Shown here in pieces: positions 45,301 to 52,640 of a DNA stretch of 64,000 nucleotides. Position numbers and translations under genes: made by a program. The stretch spans positions 186,001-250,000 of the forward strand of contig CACJQM010000002.1 in NCBI GenBank assembly GCA_902595555.1, given 5' to 3'. The notes under the pieces are model-generated. The model did not search any database, had not been told where the DNA came from, and worked only from the letters and a program-made list of their open reading frames with translations. Source of the stretch: an uncultured Bacteroidota bacterium. Its GTDB lineage: Bacteria > Bacteroidota > Bacteroidia > Flavobacteriales > Flavobacteriaceae. Every line of letters starts with the position of its first letter. The first letter of the stretch is position 1.

Positions 45301-45432
45301 AAAAGAAGCAAAGCTCATCAAAATCAGATTAAAACCTATATTGATGCATTAAATAATGCAAGCTACAGAGTAAAAGGAGCGTTTTTGGTTTATGTATCAA
45401 ACAAAATAGATGTGTTAGAAATTAGTATTTAG
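42385..45432 (+). CDS. AddA-like UvrD-family helicase with C-terminal nuclease motif
   Basis: 1015 aa. Begins at TTG 42385 just before the Walker A (IIDASAGSGKTFSL, residues 6-19). VDEFQDTSELQW (motif II), GDPKQSIYRWRGA (III), NYRSF, VLTIHKSKGLEFPIVILP (V) and LNVMYVSLTRS (VI) follow. The C-terminal ILDYKTGKRSK near residue 966 is the PD-(D/E)XK nuclease core. Works with the AddB-like protein 1.6 kb downstream in processing DNA double-strand breaks for recombination. No separate recB/C/D genes are here. Confidence 0.9.
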   Translation: MTDKFEIIDASAGSGKTFSLASNVIIKILSGDEDSYKKVLALTFTNNSANEMKKRILDELKQISIEPRKSLVFQTSGLSKLFSLISIKRKAKRILNKILHNFSFFQVSTIDKFNHRLIRSFSGDLALSYDFDLVIERDEFSDQLIDKFFNDLEKESFLSDLIIKYANDKHHNNKSWDVGFDLKKLLDIIWDENNYNFVSKKKMDKESFNDMKKVLQSTLSKNLKTIQKISLNIEDKISSIDQSSFSFNALPKLLKQIQSFDLKNVNTDQVLKRLDNNTLIKKAKSNSETAQLISEITPDIIEINSMIQMQKTYSNLYQNLTLNYLIYNIVNYSRKFQDENNLLLISDFNSLITENISDQPAPFIYEKIGTKYNNYFVDEFQDTSELQWKNLIPLTSHALTNEEINDDGGNLFLVGDPKQSIYRWRGAKPETFTNLKTVNPFYIKPKTNKLGTNYRSFSNIVDFNNQFFTYNSKLLNIEEIDSIYGKLDQNFLKKKTGGHISINFINPENKDYNERSAEKVLEIIKQKEKQGFNLSDIAILCRTNKECNLISASLIDNNIKVNSEELLALSESKEVLFLIDVIRLILNKNDLNAKKNILKFISVKQGKNNKYEFIKKEMQLPVSKIFEKLLNINYQRLSSLDLYSACEKTISSVSFLEDAKMQVSFLLDEIYNFSFSKNSFLQSFVDYWDIKKEKLKVNLIEETNAVKVLTIHKSKGLEFPIVILPYFDFKLKKPDENIWVNFSEKEINGNFLVKYNESLRFFSDSMNQRMKLYDHQMKLDNLNVMYVSLTRSILENHIICEEKELNEDSSGGLLKSYVTKSFSQEKTFYKIGKSVYKPEISSKKLKKLKLIDLKSDKNHNSLNKYYNSDKRLSSNFGNIFHNIMSEIEYKHHSDYVINDYFNRGIINKKEKNQIKNSVDLITNHVCLQRFFSKKNIVYNEREVFIPPDKVIVPDKAVFTSKKDIFILDYKTGKRSKAHQNQIKTYIDALNNASYRVKGAFLVYVSNKIDVLEISI

Positions 45433-45511
45433 TCTGTATTTTAAACACTTACAGAACCCCACTACATCTGTATAAAAACAAAATAAATAGAGATATTTTC
45501 ATGAAAATCAT

Positions 45512-45519
45512 TAAGTTTG
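45512..45519 (+). promoter_or_regulatory. Candidate ompA -7 element TAAGTTTG
   Basis: TAAGTTTG fits TAnnTTTG and ends 30 bases before the corrected OmpA ATG at 45550. It lies inside the longer track ORF, whose first Met is therefore unlikely to be used. Confidence 0.45.
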
Positions 45520-45549
45520 TGCTTAGATCAAACAATAATTTATACTAAC

Positions 45550-46944
45550 ATGAAAAACTTTGTGAAAATATTTTTTGTTTTTGCTCTTGTATTCTTAACT
45601 ACCCAAAGTTGGGCTCAAGACAAAGACAACCCATGGCAATTTAGCTTTGGTGTTAGTGCATTGAATTTTAACGGAACGAATTACCCAAGTGACAAACCTA
45701 ACCTAGATTTAGGGTCTGATTTGTTCAACGAGTATTTCAATGTAACTGACCATTGGAACGTACAGTCCTCACTAAGTACAGTAACATTAACTAGATATGC
45801 TGAAAACGGATATTCTTTTGGATTAAGAGCCTCAATAAACAAGTTTTCAAAGCTTGGGGATAGTCCTAGAATTACACCTAAAACAATGATTAGCGCTGAT
45901 CTAATGATTACAAAATCATTGAGCGGCCTCACGTTTTGTAATATAGAGCCCTATTTAGAAGTAGGTGCTGGTCAATCTTTTGTGGGTAATAATAAAGATT
46001 ATCACTTAAACGCTGGTGCTGGTTTATCATATTCAGTAAGTAAAAAAGTGCACTTGAAATTTAATACGATTTATCGTCATAATTACAAAAACAATGGATT
46101 TGTAAGTTATGCCCCAAACATTATCCCTCACTTTCAACACAATCTTTCCGTTGCTGTAAACTTCGGAGGAAAAGATACTGATAGGGATGGGGTTTATGAT
46201 AGACATGATGATTGCCCATCAGTTGCAGGGTTACCTGAATTTAATGGTTGTCCTGATGATGATGGCGATGGAATTGAAAACAGTAAAGATGCTTGTCCTA
46301 ATGCTGCTGGATTATTAGAATTTAATGGTTGTCCAGATTCAGACGGCGACGGTGTTGCTGATCCGAACGATGCTTGTCCTGATGTTGCAGGTTTAGCTAA
46401 ATTTAAAGGATGCCCTGACTCTGACGGCGATGGCATTGAAGACGGCAAAGATGCTTGTCCTAATGCTGCTGGGCCTAGAAAGTTCAACGGTTGCCCAGAC
46501 TCTGATGGCGATGGAATAGCAGATCCACAAGATAAGTGTCCAAACGAAGCTGGACCAGCTGACAATGCTGGATGTCCAAACCCAACTGCTGAAGCAATTG
46601 AAAAGCTTAATGAATTAGGAGCTGTAGTTCAGTTTGAATTTAATAAATCTGACCTTAGAGATGACGCTGTTGAGTTGCTACTAAGTGTTTATGAAATTAT
46701 GTCTAAATATGGAAATACAAACTTCTCTATTGAAGGCCATACAGACACTTCTGGACCTAAAGCATTTAACAAGAAGCTATCTTTAGAGAGAGCTGAAAAA
46801 GTAAAATCTCATTTAGTTAGTAAGGGAGTAGATGGAGATAGATTATCTACTGAAGGTTATGGAGAAGAGAACCCTAAAGAGTCTAACGCTACAAGAAAAG
46901 GTAGAATAGCTAATAGAAGAGTTGAATTTAAGGTAGTTGAGTAA
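45550..46944 (+). CDS. OmpA-family outer-membrane protein with thrombospondin type-3 repeats
   Basis: 464 aa from ATG 45550 (MKNFVKIFFVFALVFLTTQSWAQ signal peptide); the track's extra 11 residues precede the signal. Layout: N-terminal beta-barrel-like region to about residue 205, five Ca-binding TSP3 repeats (DSDGDGIEDGKDACPN and variants) to about 345, then OmpA C-terminal peptidoglycan-binding domain with NFSIEGHTDTSG and GYGEENPKESNATRKGRIANRRVEF. Links the outer membrane to peptidoglycan. Codon use is richer in GC and more regular than its neighbours, fitting high expression. Followed by a strong terminator. Confidence 0.93.
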   Translation: MKNFVKIFFVFALVFLTTQSWAQDKDNPWQFSFGVSALNFNGTNYPSDKPNLDLGSDLFNEYFNVTDHWNVQSSLSTVTLTRYAENGYSFGLRASINKFSKLGDSPRITPKTMISADLMITKSLSGLTFCNIEPYLEVGAGQSFVGNNKDYHLNAGAGLSYSVSKKVHLKFNTIYRHNYKNNGFVSYAPNIIPHFQHNLSVAVNFGGKDTDRDGVYDRHDDCPSVAGLPEFNGCPDDDGDGIENSKDACPNAAGLLEFNGCPDSDGDGVADPNDACPDVAGLAKFKGCPDSDGDGIEDGKDACPNAAGPRKFNGCPDSDGDGIADPQDKCPNEAGPADNAGCPNPTAEAIEKLNELGAVVQFEFNKSDLRDDAVELLLSVYEIMSKYGNTNFSIEGHTDTSGPKAFNKKLSLERAEKVKSHLVSKGVDGDRLSTEGYGEENPKESNATRKGRIANRRVEFKVVE

Positions 46945-46971
46945 GCCCTTAAATTAATTTTAAATGAATAA

Positions 46972-47003
46972 AGCGCCTAATAACTTAGGCGCTTTTTTTA
47001 TTT
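46972..47003 (+). terminator. Strong intrinsic terminator after the OmpA gene
   Basis: AGCGCCTAA - TAAC - TTAGGCGCT (9-bp perfect stem, 4-base loop) followed by TTTTTTTATTTTT. The track ORF starting at 46964 runs through this hairpin, showing that its real start is downstream. Confidence 0.92.
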
Positions 47004-47011
47004 TTAATAGG

Positions 47012-49687
47012 ATGAAAATTTTTTTCGAAACTGTTCTTGATGAAGTATATAAAAATTTAGATTTAGAAAAAACCTATTTCGTAATACCTAACCAAAGGTC
47101 AAAAATATTCTTAAAAAAAGAGATTTTAAAAAAAATTTCATCACCTTCAATATCTCCCCAGATTTTTAGTATTGATGATTTTATCGAGAAAATTGCGGAC
47201 ATAAAAGAGTCTCCACGAACCAATCAACTTTTTTATTTGTATGAAAGCTATATGATGGTTTCTAGTAAAAAAGACTTTGAATCATATACATTATTTAGAA
47301 ATTGGGCAAATACCTTATTAAACGACATAAATGATGTTGACATGGGAATGGCAGATGATACAAGTGTTTATAAAGACCTATATGAAATTCACAAACTAGA
47401 AGCTATTACTAATCAAGAAACTGAAAAAAAACTTGCTTTTTGGGGCATGATTCCAAAAATTGTAGAAAATTTCAAATCAAGATTAATTGAAAACAATTTA
47501 GCATCTAAAGGTTTGTGTCATGTTTATGCTAAAGAAAACATTGAAATATTTTCAGATGCAAACAAAGAATATTCATTTATATTTCTGGGTTTAAATTCAT
47601 TATCAAACACCGAACAGTATATTATAAATCATGTTTTAGAAAATAATAAAGCTGAAATATTCTGGGACTGCGATGATTCATTTATAGAAAATCCCGAACA
47701 TGAAGCGGGGTATTTTTTTAGAAAATATATATCCGACTGGGATTATTTTAAAACAAAGAAGTTTAAATGGTCAAAAAAACTTATATCAAGCAGAAAGAAT
47801 ATTTCTATTTATGAAACAACAAAACAAATTGCTCAAATAAAAACTGCAGCAAACTTAATTCATGAAATTTCCAAGAAAAAATCAAAAGACAAAACTGCAA
47901 TAATTTTACCTAATCAGGAGTTGTTAATACCGCTTACTAGTTCACTACCAGAATCAATTGAAAAAGTAAGCATCTCGATTTCAAATTCTGTAATTAACAT
48001 GCAGCTTTCAAAATTTGCAACAAATTTTTTTGAAATGTATTCAAGAAAACAAAGCAATAGCTTTTATTACAAAGACATCTTAAATACTTTGTCAAACACT
48101 TATTTGCTTAGATCAAACCCCGCTAAAACGCATCTATATGAGTCCATTAAATCCAATATTATAAATAAAAATATGGTTTACGTGAGCTCAAAATATTTAC
48201 TAGAAGTGTTGAATAATGATATGTCTAAAAAACTTTTTAATTGTACAGAGCTTACCATCCTAGACACTTTATATGATTATATTGATATTTTTGAGTCTAA
48301 CATTGATGAAAGTGTTTTTATAGAGCAGACAACTAAAATTAAAAACACTCTTCAAATTATTAAGAATTTCAATTCAAAGTATAAGTTTACGATAAGCTTT
48401 AATTCACTTAAAGATTTTTTTAACGACATAATTAAGAATCAAAGCATTAGTTTTTATGGTGATCCAACTCATAGCTTTCATGTTATGGGCCTATTAGAGT
48501 CTAGAGGCATGGACTTTCATAACGTTATTATATGTTCAGCAAACGAAGGAGTTTTACCCTCGAATAATTTTCATGGTTCACTGATCCCTTTTGACCTCAG
48601 AAAGAAATATAATCTTACAACTATAATTGAAGATGATGCAAGGACTAGCTATGATTTTTATCATCTACTACTAAGAGCATCTAATATTCATTTAATTTAT
48701 AATTCAGTTTCAGAAGGCATAGATACTGGCGAAAAAAGTAGATATATTCAACAATTAGAGCTTTTAGAAAACCAAAATCATAATATAAAACAAATCATTT
48801 CTCACTACCCATTTAGCTCAACTCAAAGCATTCCGGAAGTTTTTGAAAAAACAGAGGCTTTAATTTCTAGATTAAAAGAAATTGCTGAAATTGGATTTTC
48901 ACCATCTTCATTAAATAGATATATCGACAATCCAATCAGCTTTTTTGATGAATATGTAATAGGGGTTAAGTCTAATGAAGAGGTTAATGAGTTTCCTGAA
49001 GCAAGAGGAATAGGGATTATTTTTCACAACACCATGGAAGCCATTTATAAACCATTTACAGGTATGGAGGTTGATGTAAAAAAACTAAAAATTAGCTTAA
49101 ATAAAGTCGATAAATTATTGGATTATGAATTTATTCAAGAGTATGGTAAAAATTATGACAGAGGAAAAAATATGATTATTTATAAAGTACTTAAGAATAC
49201 AATTAAAAAATTAATCCAAACAGATATTGATAAAATCAATAATGGGATTAAACTAAAAATAATAGACATAGAGTCTAAGCTTGAAGTAAACCTGGTAACA
49301 GAAAAAACAAAAATTAAGTATAAACTTAAAGGCACAGTTGACAGAATACAGAGTGAAAATGGGGACATAAAAATTATTGATTACAAGACAGGCTCATTCG
49401 AACCATACAAATTATCATTTGGCAGTTATCAAGATTTAATTGATAAAAAAAAGAAAGAGGCATTTCAACTTTTATGTTATTGCTTGATGTATAGTCTTAA
49501 CAATAAAAAATCAAAAAATTTAAACGCCGGTATAATTTCTTTTAAAAACCTTAACTCAGGTTTGATCAGTTTGAAAAAATCAAAAACTGAAAATTATAAC
49601 AAAGATGAGCTAGATGAATTTAAGATGGTTTTGGATAATGTTGTTGAGGAAATTTTTGACACCAATCTGAGTTTTTCTGAAAATTAA
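47012..49687 (+). CDS. AddB-like PD-(D/E)XK nuclease
   Basis: 891 aa from ATG 47012 (MKIFFETVLDEVYKNL); the upstream 16 codons of the track ORF cover the terminator. YFVIPNQRSKIFLKKEI near the start and MGLLESRGMDFHNVIICSANEGVLP near 490 are remnants of superfamily-I helicase motifs, as in AddB, where helicase function is lost. The C-terminal GFSPSSLNRYIDNPISFF and IKIIDYKTGSFEPYK (near residue 788) form the nuclease. Partner of the AddA-like gene upstream. Starts just after the OmpA terminator, so it needs its own weak promoter or readthrough. Confidence 0.87.
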   Translation: MKIFFETVLDEVYKNLDLEKTYFVIPNQRSKIFLKKEILKKISSPSISPQIFSIDDFIEKIADIKESPRTNQLFYLYESYMMVSSKKDFESYTLFRNWANTLLNDINDVDMGMADDTSVYKDLYEIHKLEAITNQETEKKLAFWGMIPKIVENFKSRLIENNLASKGLCHVYAKENIEIFSDANKEYSFIFLGLNSLSNTEQYIINHVLENNKAEIFWDCDDSFIENPEHEAGYFFRKYISDWDYFKTKKFKWSKKLISSRKNISIYETTKQIAQIKTAANLIHEISKKKSKDKTAIILPNQELLIPLTSSLPESIEKVSISISNSVINMQLSKFATNFFEMYSRKQSNSFYYKDILNTLSNTYLLRSNPAKTHLYESIKSNIINKNMVYVSSKYLLEVLNNDMSKKLFNCTELTILDTLYDYIDIFESNIDESVFIEQTTKIKNTLQIIKNFNSKYKFTISFNSLKDFFNDIIKNQSISFYGDPTHSFHVMGLLESRGMDFHNVIICSANEGVLPSNNFHGSLIPFDLRKKYNLTTIIEDDARTSYDFYHLLLRASNIHLIYNSVSEGIDTGEKSRYIQQLELLENQNHNIKQIISHYPFSSTQSIPEVFEKTEALISRLKEIAEIGFSPSSLNRYIDNPISFFDEYVIGVKSNEEVNEFPEARGIGIIFHNTMEAIYKPFTGMEVDVKKLKISLNKVDKLLDYEFIQEYGKNYDRGKNMIIYKVLKNTIKKLIQTDIDKINNGIKLKIIDIESKLEVNLVTEKTKIKYKLKGTVDRIQSENGDIKIIDYKTGSFEPYKLSFGSYQDLIDKKKKEAFQLLCYCLMYSLNNKKSKNLNAGIISFKNLNSGLISLKKSKTENYNKDELDEFKMVLDNVVEEIFDTNLSFSEN

Positions 49688-49727
49688 GCTAAAACATTAA
49701 TTTACTTCATAATTTCCTTAATAATGT

Positions 49728-49735
49728 TAAATTTG
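49728..49735 (+). promoter_or_regulatory. Candidate tRNA(CAT) -7 element TAAATTTG
   Basis: TAAATTTG fits TAnnTTTG and ends 24 bases before the tRNA 5' end. As with tRNA-Cys, no clear -33 TTTG at the expected spacing. Confidence 0.5.
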
Positions 49736-49759
49736 CGATGATTTCTTTTTAAGAATCAC

Positions 49760-49833
49760 GGTCCTATAGCTCAGTTGGTTAGAGTAGATGACTCATAATC
49801 ATTTGGTCCCTGGTTCGAGCCCAGGTGGGACCA
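49760..49833 (+). tRNA. tRNA with CAT anticodon (tRNA-Ile2 or elongator tRNA-Met)
   Basis: Folded by hand: acceptor GGTCCTA/TGGGACC, D-arm GCTC..GAGT, anticodon stem GATGA/TCATT with loop CTCATAA (anticodon CAT), T-arm CCTGG-TTCGAGC-CCAGG, discriminator A; CCA not fully encoded. 74 nt. C4-G69 and C5-G68 in the acceptor stem and the TTGGTC variable region resemble E. coli tRNA-Ile2, whose C34 is changed to lysidine by TilS. I lean to Ile2 but elongator Met is not excluded; initiator is unlikely since position 1-72 is a G-C pair. Confidence 0.9.
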
Positions 49834-49838
49834 CCCTT

Positions 49839-49878
49839 AAACCCTTTAAGTCTTTGATTTAGAGGGTTTTTGTTTTTT
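49839..49878 (+). terminator. Intrinsic terminator after the CAT tRNA
   Basis: AAACCCTTT and AGAGGGTTT pair over 9 positions (one G-T), 13-base loop, followed by TTTTGTTTTTT. Confidence 0.75.
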
Positions 49879-49888
49879 AGACCAGTTA

Positions 49889-49910
49889 TTCCGAACCTAT
49901 TTCCGAACCT
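49889..49910. repeat. Two direct copies of TTCCGAACCT (left flank)
   Basis: TTCCGAACCT at 49889-49898 and 49901-49910, spaced by AT. The same 10-mer occurs twice in inverted orientation at 51336-51345 and 51358-51367, on the other side of the unknown 436-aa gene. Confidence 0.9.
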
Positions 49911-49934
49911 AAAACAGGGTTGTGGTTAAAAAAC

Positions 49935-51245
49935 TTAATTCCTTAAAGATTTAGTGTTCAGATTAACCTTATACATTTGATATGTTTGAATAACTGAAAC
50001 AAGATTGTTAAACCTAATTAAAGATTGAACACTATTTAATTCTCTAGTTATTGATGAGTTTAATTTTTTAAAAGATTTTTGAGTAACATAAGTTAAATTA
50101 GAAATTTGACTTACAATATTTTTTTCCATCTTTTCTATTGAATATATTAAATTATGTATTCCATCTCCAATATCTTGGAGTTTATCAGACACTTCATTTT
50201 CCCAATTTGAATTGAATATGTTTAATTTATCAAAACATTCATATATTTCATAGAATGTGATATAGTCATCCTCAACCAAAGAGGTTACCATACTTAGTGA
50301 GTGTAGTAAAAACAATTCATATACATGAATTTGGTCTTTTAATAACTCTGAATATTCCTCTAATTGAGATATTTCTGAAACATCATTAAAAGAATTGAAA
50401 ATTTTTTGAATGTTTTCTCTCTTAGTATTTAAATAATTAGAAAGTTTTACAAACTCTTGAATATGTTTTTTGTCCTCCTTGATGATTTTTTTCTGGTGTT
50501 TTTTAACAATTTTCATAAAGTCATCACCACCATCTAAAACATCAACTATTCCATTACTATCTTTATCAAAATATTTCAGTAATGGAACTCTTTTATTATC
50601 AATAGTTTTTTCCTTAAAATTTTTCAAATCATTAAAGAGTTCAGTTAATAATTTTAACTCATAATCTTTTAAAACTATATCTAATCTAGAATCAGAATTT
50701 TTTTGTTGAATTACTAATCTATTTTTTTCAGTTCCCTTAACTAAATAAATTTTGTCATTAGTAAAATAAAAATGTCTTCCACCTACATTACTGAATGTAT
50801 AGTTTTCGTTATATTTTTTTTCATATTCTTCTTGAGTATTAATTATTTCAGTATTATCAATAAAGTATTGTATATCTCTTAATTTCCATCCATATTTGTT
50901 AGTAACACCGTCTTCTTCAAATGTTACTTCTCTCAACGTCCTACTCCCCCCTCTTATATCTTTAAACAATTCTTTATAATAAGAATCATCAATAAAAATA
51001 ATTTCTATTTTGTCTGGAAACACACAGAATACAATACCACATTCTAATCCAAACCGATAAGTACATTTCTCCCAATAATTTCCACCTAAATATCCATCAT
51101 TATAAAATATTGATATTCTAAACTTCTTATTTGTCTGAAACCAACCACTAACTTTCTTTAGAATATCTTTTTCATTTAGAATCCAACTTTCATTTTTATA
51201 TTTATTGTAAATGTTTTCTAAGATTTTTAAATGGTTTTTTAACAT
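49935..51245 (-). CDS. Protein of unknown function with EF-hand-like loop and coiled-coil C-terminus
   Basis: 436 aa; no signal peptide, no membrane segment. The first 150 residues are aromatic-rich and alpha/beta in character (FRISIFYNDGYLGGNYW, IEIIFIDDSYY). Near residue 225 is FDKDSNGIVDVLDGGDDF, a match to the 12-residue EF-hand Ca loop (DxDxNGxxD...D). The last 170 residues look helical with coiled-coil character (EKMEKNIVSQISNLTYV). I recall similar unnamed proteins in flavobacteria but know no function. It stands alone on the minus strand beside a tRNA and between inverted 10-bp repeats. AT content is high even for this genome. Confidence 0.75.
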   Translation of the reverse strand: MLKNHLKILENIYNKYKNESWILNEKDILKKVSGWFQTNKKFRISIFYNDGYLGGNYWEKCTYRFGLECGIVFCVFPDKIEIIFIDDSYYKELFKDIRGGSRTLREVTFEEDGVTNKYGWKLRDIQYFIDNTEIINTQEEYEKKYNENYTFSNVGGRHFYFTNDKIYLVKGTEKNRLVIQQKNSDSRLDIVLKDYELKLLTELFNDLKNFKEKTIDNKRVPLLKYFDKDSNGIVDVLDGGDDFMKIVKKHQKKIIKEDKKHIQEFVKLSNYLNTKRENIQKIFNSFNDVSEISQLEEYSELLKDQIHVYELFLLHSLSMVTSLVEDDYITFYEIYECFDKLNIFNSNWENEVSDKLQDIGDGIHNLIYSIEKMEKNIVSQISNLTYVTQKSFKKLNSSITRELNSVQSLIRFNNLVSVIQTYQMYKVNLNTKSLRN

Positions 51246-51307
51246 ATTACTAAAGTAATATTTTTTAATAGAATTTATTTTGGTCCCTAAGGTACTTGAA
51301 CCATGGT

Positions 51308-51325
51308 TTAGGTTTAAAAACCTAA
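51308..51325. repeat. Inverted repeat TTAGGTTT-AA-AAACCTAA
   Basis: 18-bp near-perfect palindrome in the 139-base gap upstream of the unknown 436-aa gene; could be an operator or part of a recombination site. Confidence 0.7.
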
Positions 51326-51335
51326 TATTTTAACT

Positions 51336-51376
51336 AGGTTCGGAACACTAACCAAAAAGGTTCGGAATGCGAACCT
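51336..51376. repeat. Two copies of AGGTTCGGAA plus hairpin AGGTTCG-GAATG-CGAACCT (right flank)
   Basis: AGGTTCGGAA at 51336-51345 and 51358-51367, the reverse complement of the left-flank repeats. The second copy forms a 7-bp inverted repeat with 5-base spacer (51358-51376), the geometry of a tyrosine-recombinase core-like site. The sequence resembles the GGTTCGA of tRNA T-arms. Confidence 0.8.
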
Positions 51377-51384
51377 AATACTAT

Positions 51385-51642
51385 TTAATAAACCGTAATA
51401 CCACCTCTATGATAAAGTTCTAGTGACTCACTTTCTTTAGGTTCAGTTCTAATTTCTTCGTATTTAATTTCACCTGTAACCTTGTTAAATATTAAACCCC
51501 TTGTATCATCTAGGTCATAGAATTCGTAAATAGGTGTAGTGTTTGTGTTTTCTCTAGTTGTGGTCCCAGTTAGTACAAATAGTAGTAAAACACCACATAT
51601 TCCAGTAAGAATCCCTGTTGTAAAGTTTTTTTGGATTTTCAT
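51385..51642 (-). CDS. Small protein with one membrane helix, function unknown
   Basis: 85 aa. One hydrophobic segment (TGILTGICGVLLLFVLTG, about residues 9-27) close to the N-terminus, then a polar, acidic region (IYEFYDLDDTRGLIFNKVTGEIKYEEIRTEP). It may be a membrane-anchored or exported protein. I do not recognise a family. Lies next to the right-hand repeat cluster; 64 bases separate it from the next lipoprotein gene on the same strand. Confidence 0.6.
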   Translation of the reverse strand: MKIQKNFTTGILTGICGVLLLFVLTGTTTRENTNTTPIYEFYDLDDTRGLIFNKVTGEIKYEEIRTEPKESESLELYHRGGITVY

Positions 51643-51706
51643 TTTTTTAAATTTTAAAGTTGATTAATTGTAATTTACAAAATTAGTATGAATGGTAGTT
51701 TTTTCA

Positions 51707-52024
51707 TCACATACAGGTATTTAAATCTTTGACATTTTTTAAACCGTTAAGTCCAGCATTTCTGATTTTTTTTAAACTCTCAGTGTCGGTCGATATATTC
51801 TTGTCAGATTCTTTGGGGTCTGGGTAAAGTTCTATTGTTTTTTCTAATGCAAAAATACAGTAGCATCTAGCTTGCTGGTTAGTTGCCTTGTTACCTGTTT
51901 TTTCTGAAGCTTCTAGATAATTTATCATACAAGACCTCATAAAATTAACCTTGTTTTCAGGTGTCCATTTTTGTGAACAAGAAACAAGTGGAATAAATAG
52001 TAATAGTAGAATGAGTTTTTTCAT
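51707..52024 (-). CDS. Small putative lipoprotein, function unknown
   Basis: 105 aa. Lipobox signal MKKLILLLLFIPLVSCSQ. The mature part has several Cys (FMRSCMINYLEASEK, ARCYCIFALEKTIELYP, terminal NTCM), the pattern of a small helical, disulfide-containing periplasmic protein. No family recognised. In a run of minus-strand secreted-protein genes. Confidence 0.7.
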   Translation of the reverse strand: MKKLILLLLFIPLVSCSQKWTPENKVNFMRSCMINYLEASEKTGNKATNQQARCYCIFALEKTIELYPDPKESDKNISTDTESLKKIRNAGLNGLKNVKDLNTCM

Positions 52025-52062
52025 TTATATAAATATAATTGAAAAAAGATAGAGTATTCAAT

Positions 52063-52596
52063 TTACATTATCGGCTCGAGTTTAATTTCAATTCTGTCGC
52101 CATCATTGGTTTCAATGCGTATTAAAAAAACATCTCCTTCAGAGCGCTGATAACTGAGACTGCGATGAGCGCCATCACTAACTCCTTTGAAGGCTAAATA
52201 TCTATCTCCCACTTCAGTTAGTTCAAATTTATGAATTCGAGAATAAGTTGCGCTTATATTTTCTGGTTCTAGCGAATTGTTAAAGATTTGTAGATTTAAT
52301 TCTAGACTGCCATTAATTTCCCTTATATGAATGATTTCAACAAATCTTGTATCTGATTCTTTTGTAGAGCGAACTAAAGCAGTAATAGTCCCAGAGCGAG
52401 GAGGTAACCATGTTTGTTCTAAGATTCCTCCATCATGCGAACCCTCTCTTTGACCTGTTAACCAATCCAGTTGATATACTGATGTAGTAGAACTTTCCTC
52501 TCCACTAACGGTACTGTTTTCTTCAATTCTTGATGCAGAGTAGTCACATGAAAAAACAAATGCCATAATAAATAAGAGTATTGATAATTTTTTCAT
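52063..52596 (-). CDS. DUF6265-like lipoprotein
   Basis: 177 aa. Signal and lipobox MKKLSILLFIMAFVFSCD. Mature part begins LDWLTGQREGSHDGGILEQTWLPPRSGTITALVR, which corresponds to the DUF6265 pattern (L-x-W-L-x-G-x-W ... E-x-W-x-P-x-x-G), with Trp of the usual GxW replaced by Gln-Arg. Calycin/lipocalin-like beta barrel expected; function unknown. Family name is from recall of this motif. Confidence 0.7.
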   Translation of the reverse strand: MKKLSILLFIMAFVFSCDYSASRIEENSTVSGEESSTTSVYQLDWLTGQREGSHDGGILEQTWLPPRSGTITALVRSTKESDTRFVEIIHIREINGSLELNLQIFNNSLEPENISATYSRIHKFELTEVGDRYLAFKGVSDGAHRSLSYQRSEGDVFLIRIETNDGDRIEIKLEPIM

Positions 52597-52640
52597 ATAC
52601 TGTAAATTTATACATATTGATTAACTAAATAAACTTTCAA

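Noticed and set aside
46194-46565. 123-aa minus-strand ORF rich in Pro-Ser-Glu-Ser-Gly repeats
   Set aside because: It is the antisense shadow of the TSP3 repeats in the OmpA gene; its apparent repeats come from the coding repeats on the plus strand.
46175-46580. Repeated DNA blocks that could be mistaken for a CRISPR array or tandem element
   Set aside because: The blocks are in-frame protein repeats (Ca-binding TSP3) without uniform spacers.
46964-47011. Upstream start for the AddB-like gene
   Set aside because: Those 16 codons cover the OmpA terminator hairpin and T-run.
51556-51572. TGGTCCCA as a reversed copy of the tRNA 3' end
   Set aside because: Only 8 bases match and they lie in the coding sequence of the small membrane protein; chance is likely.
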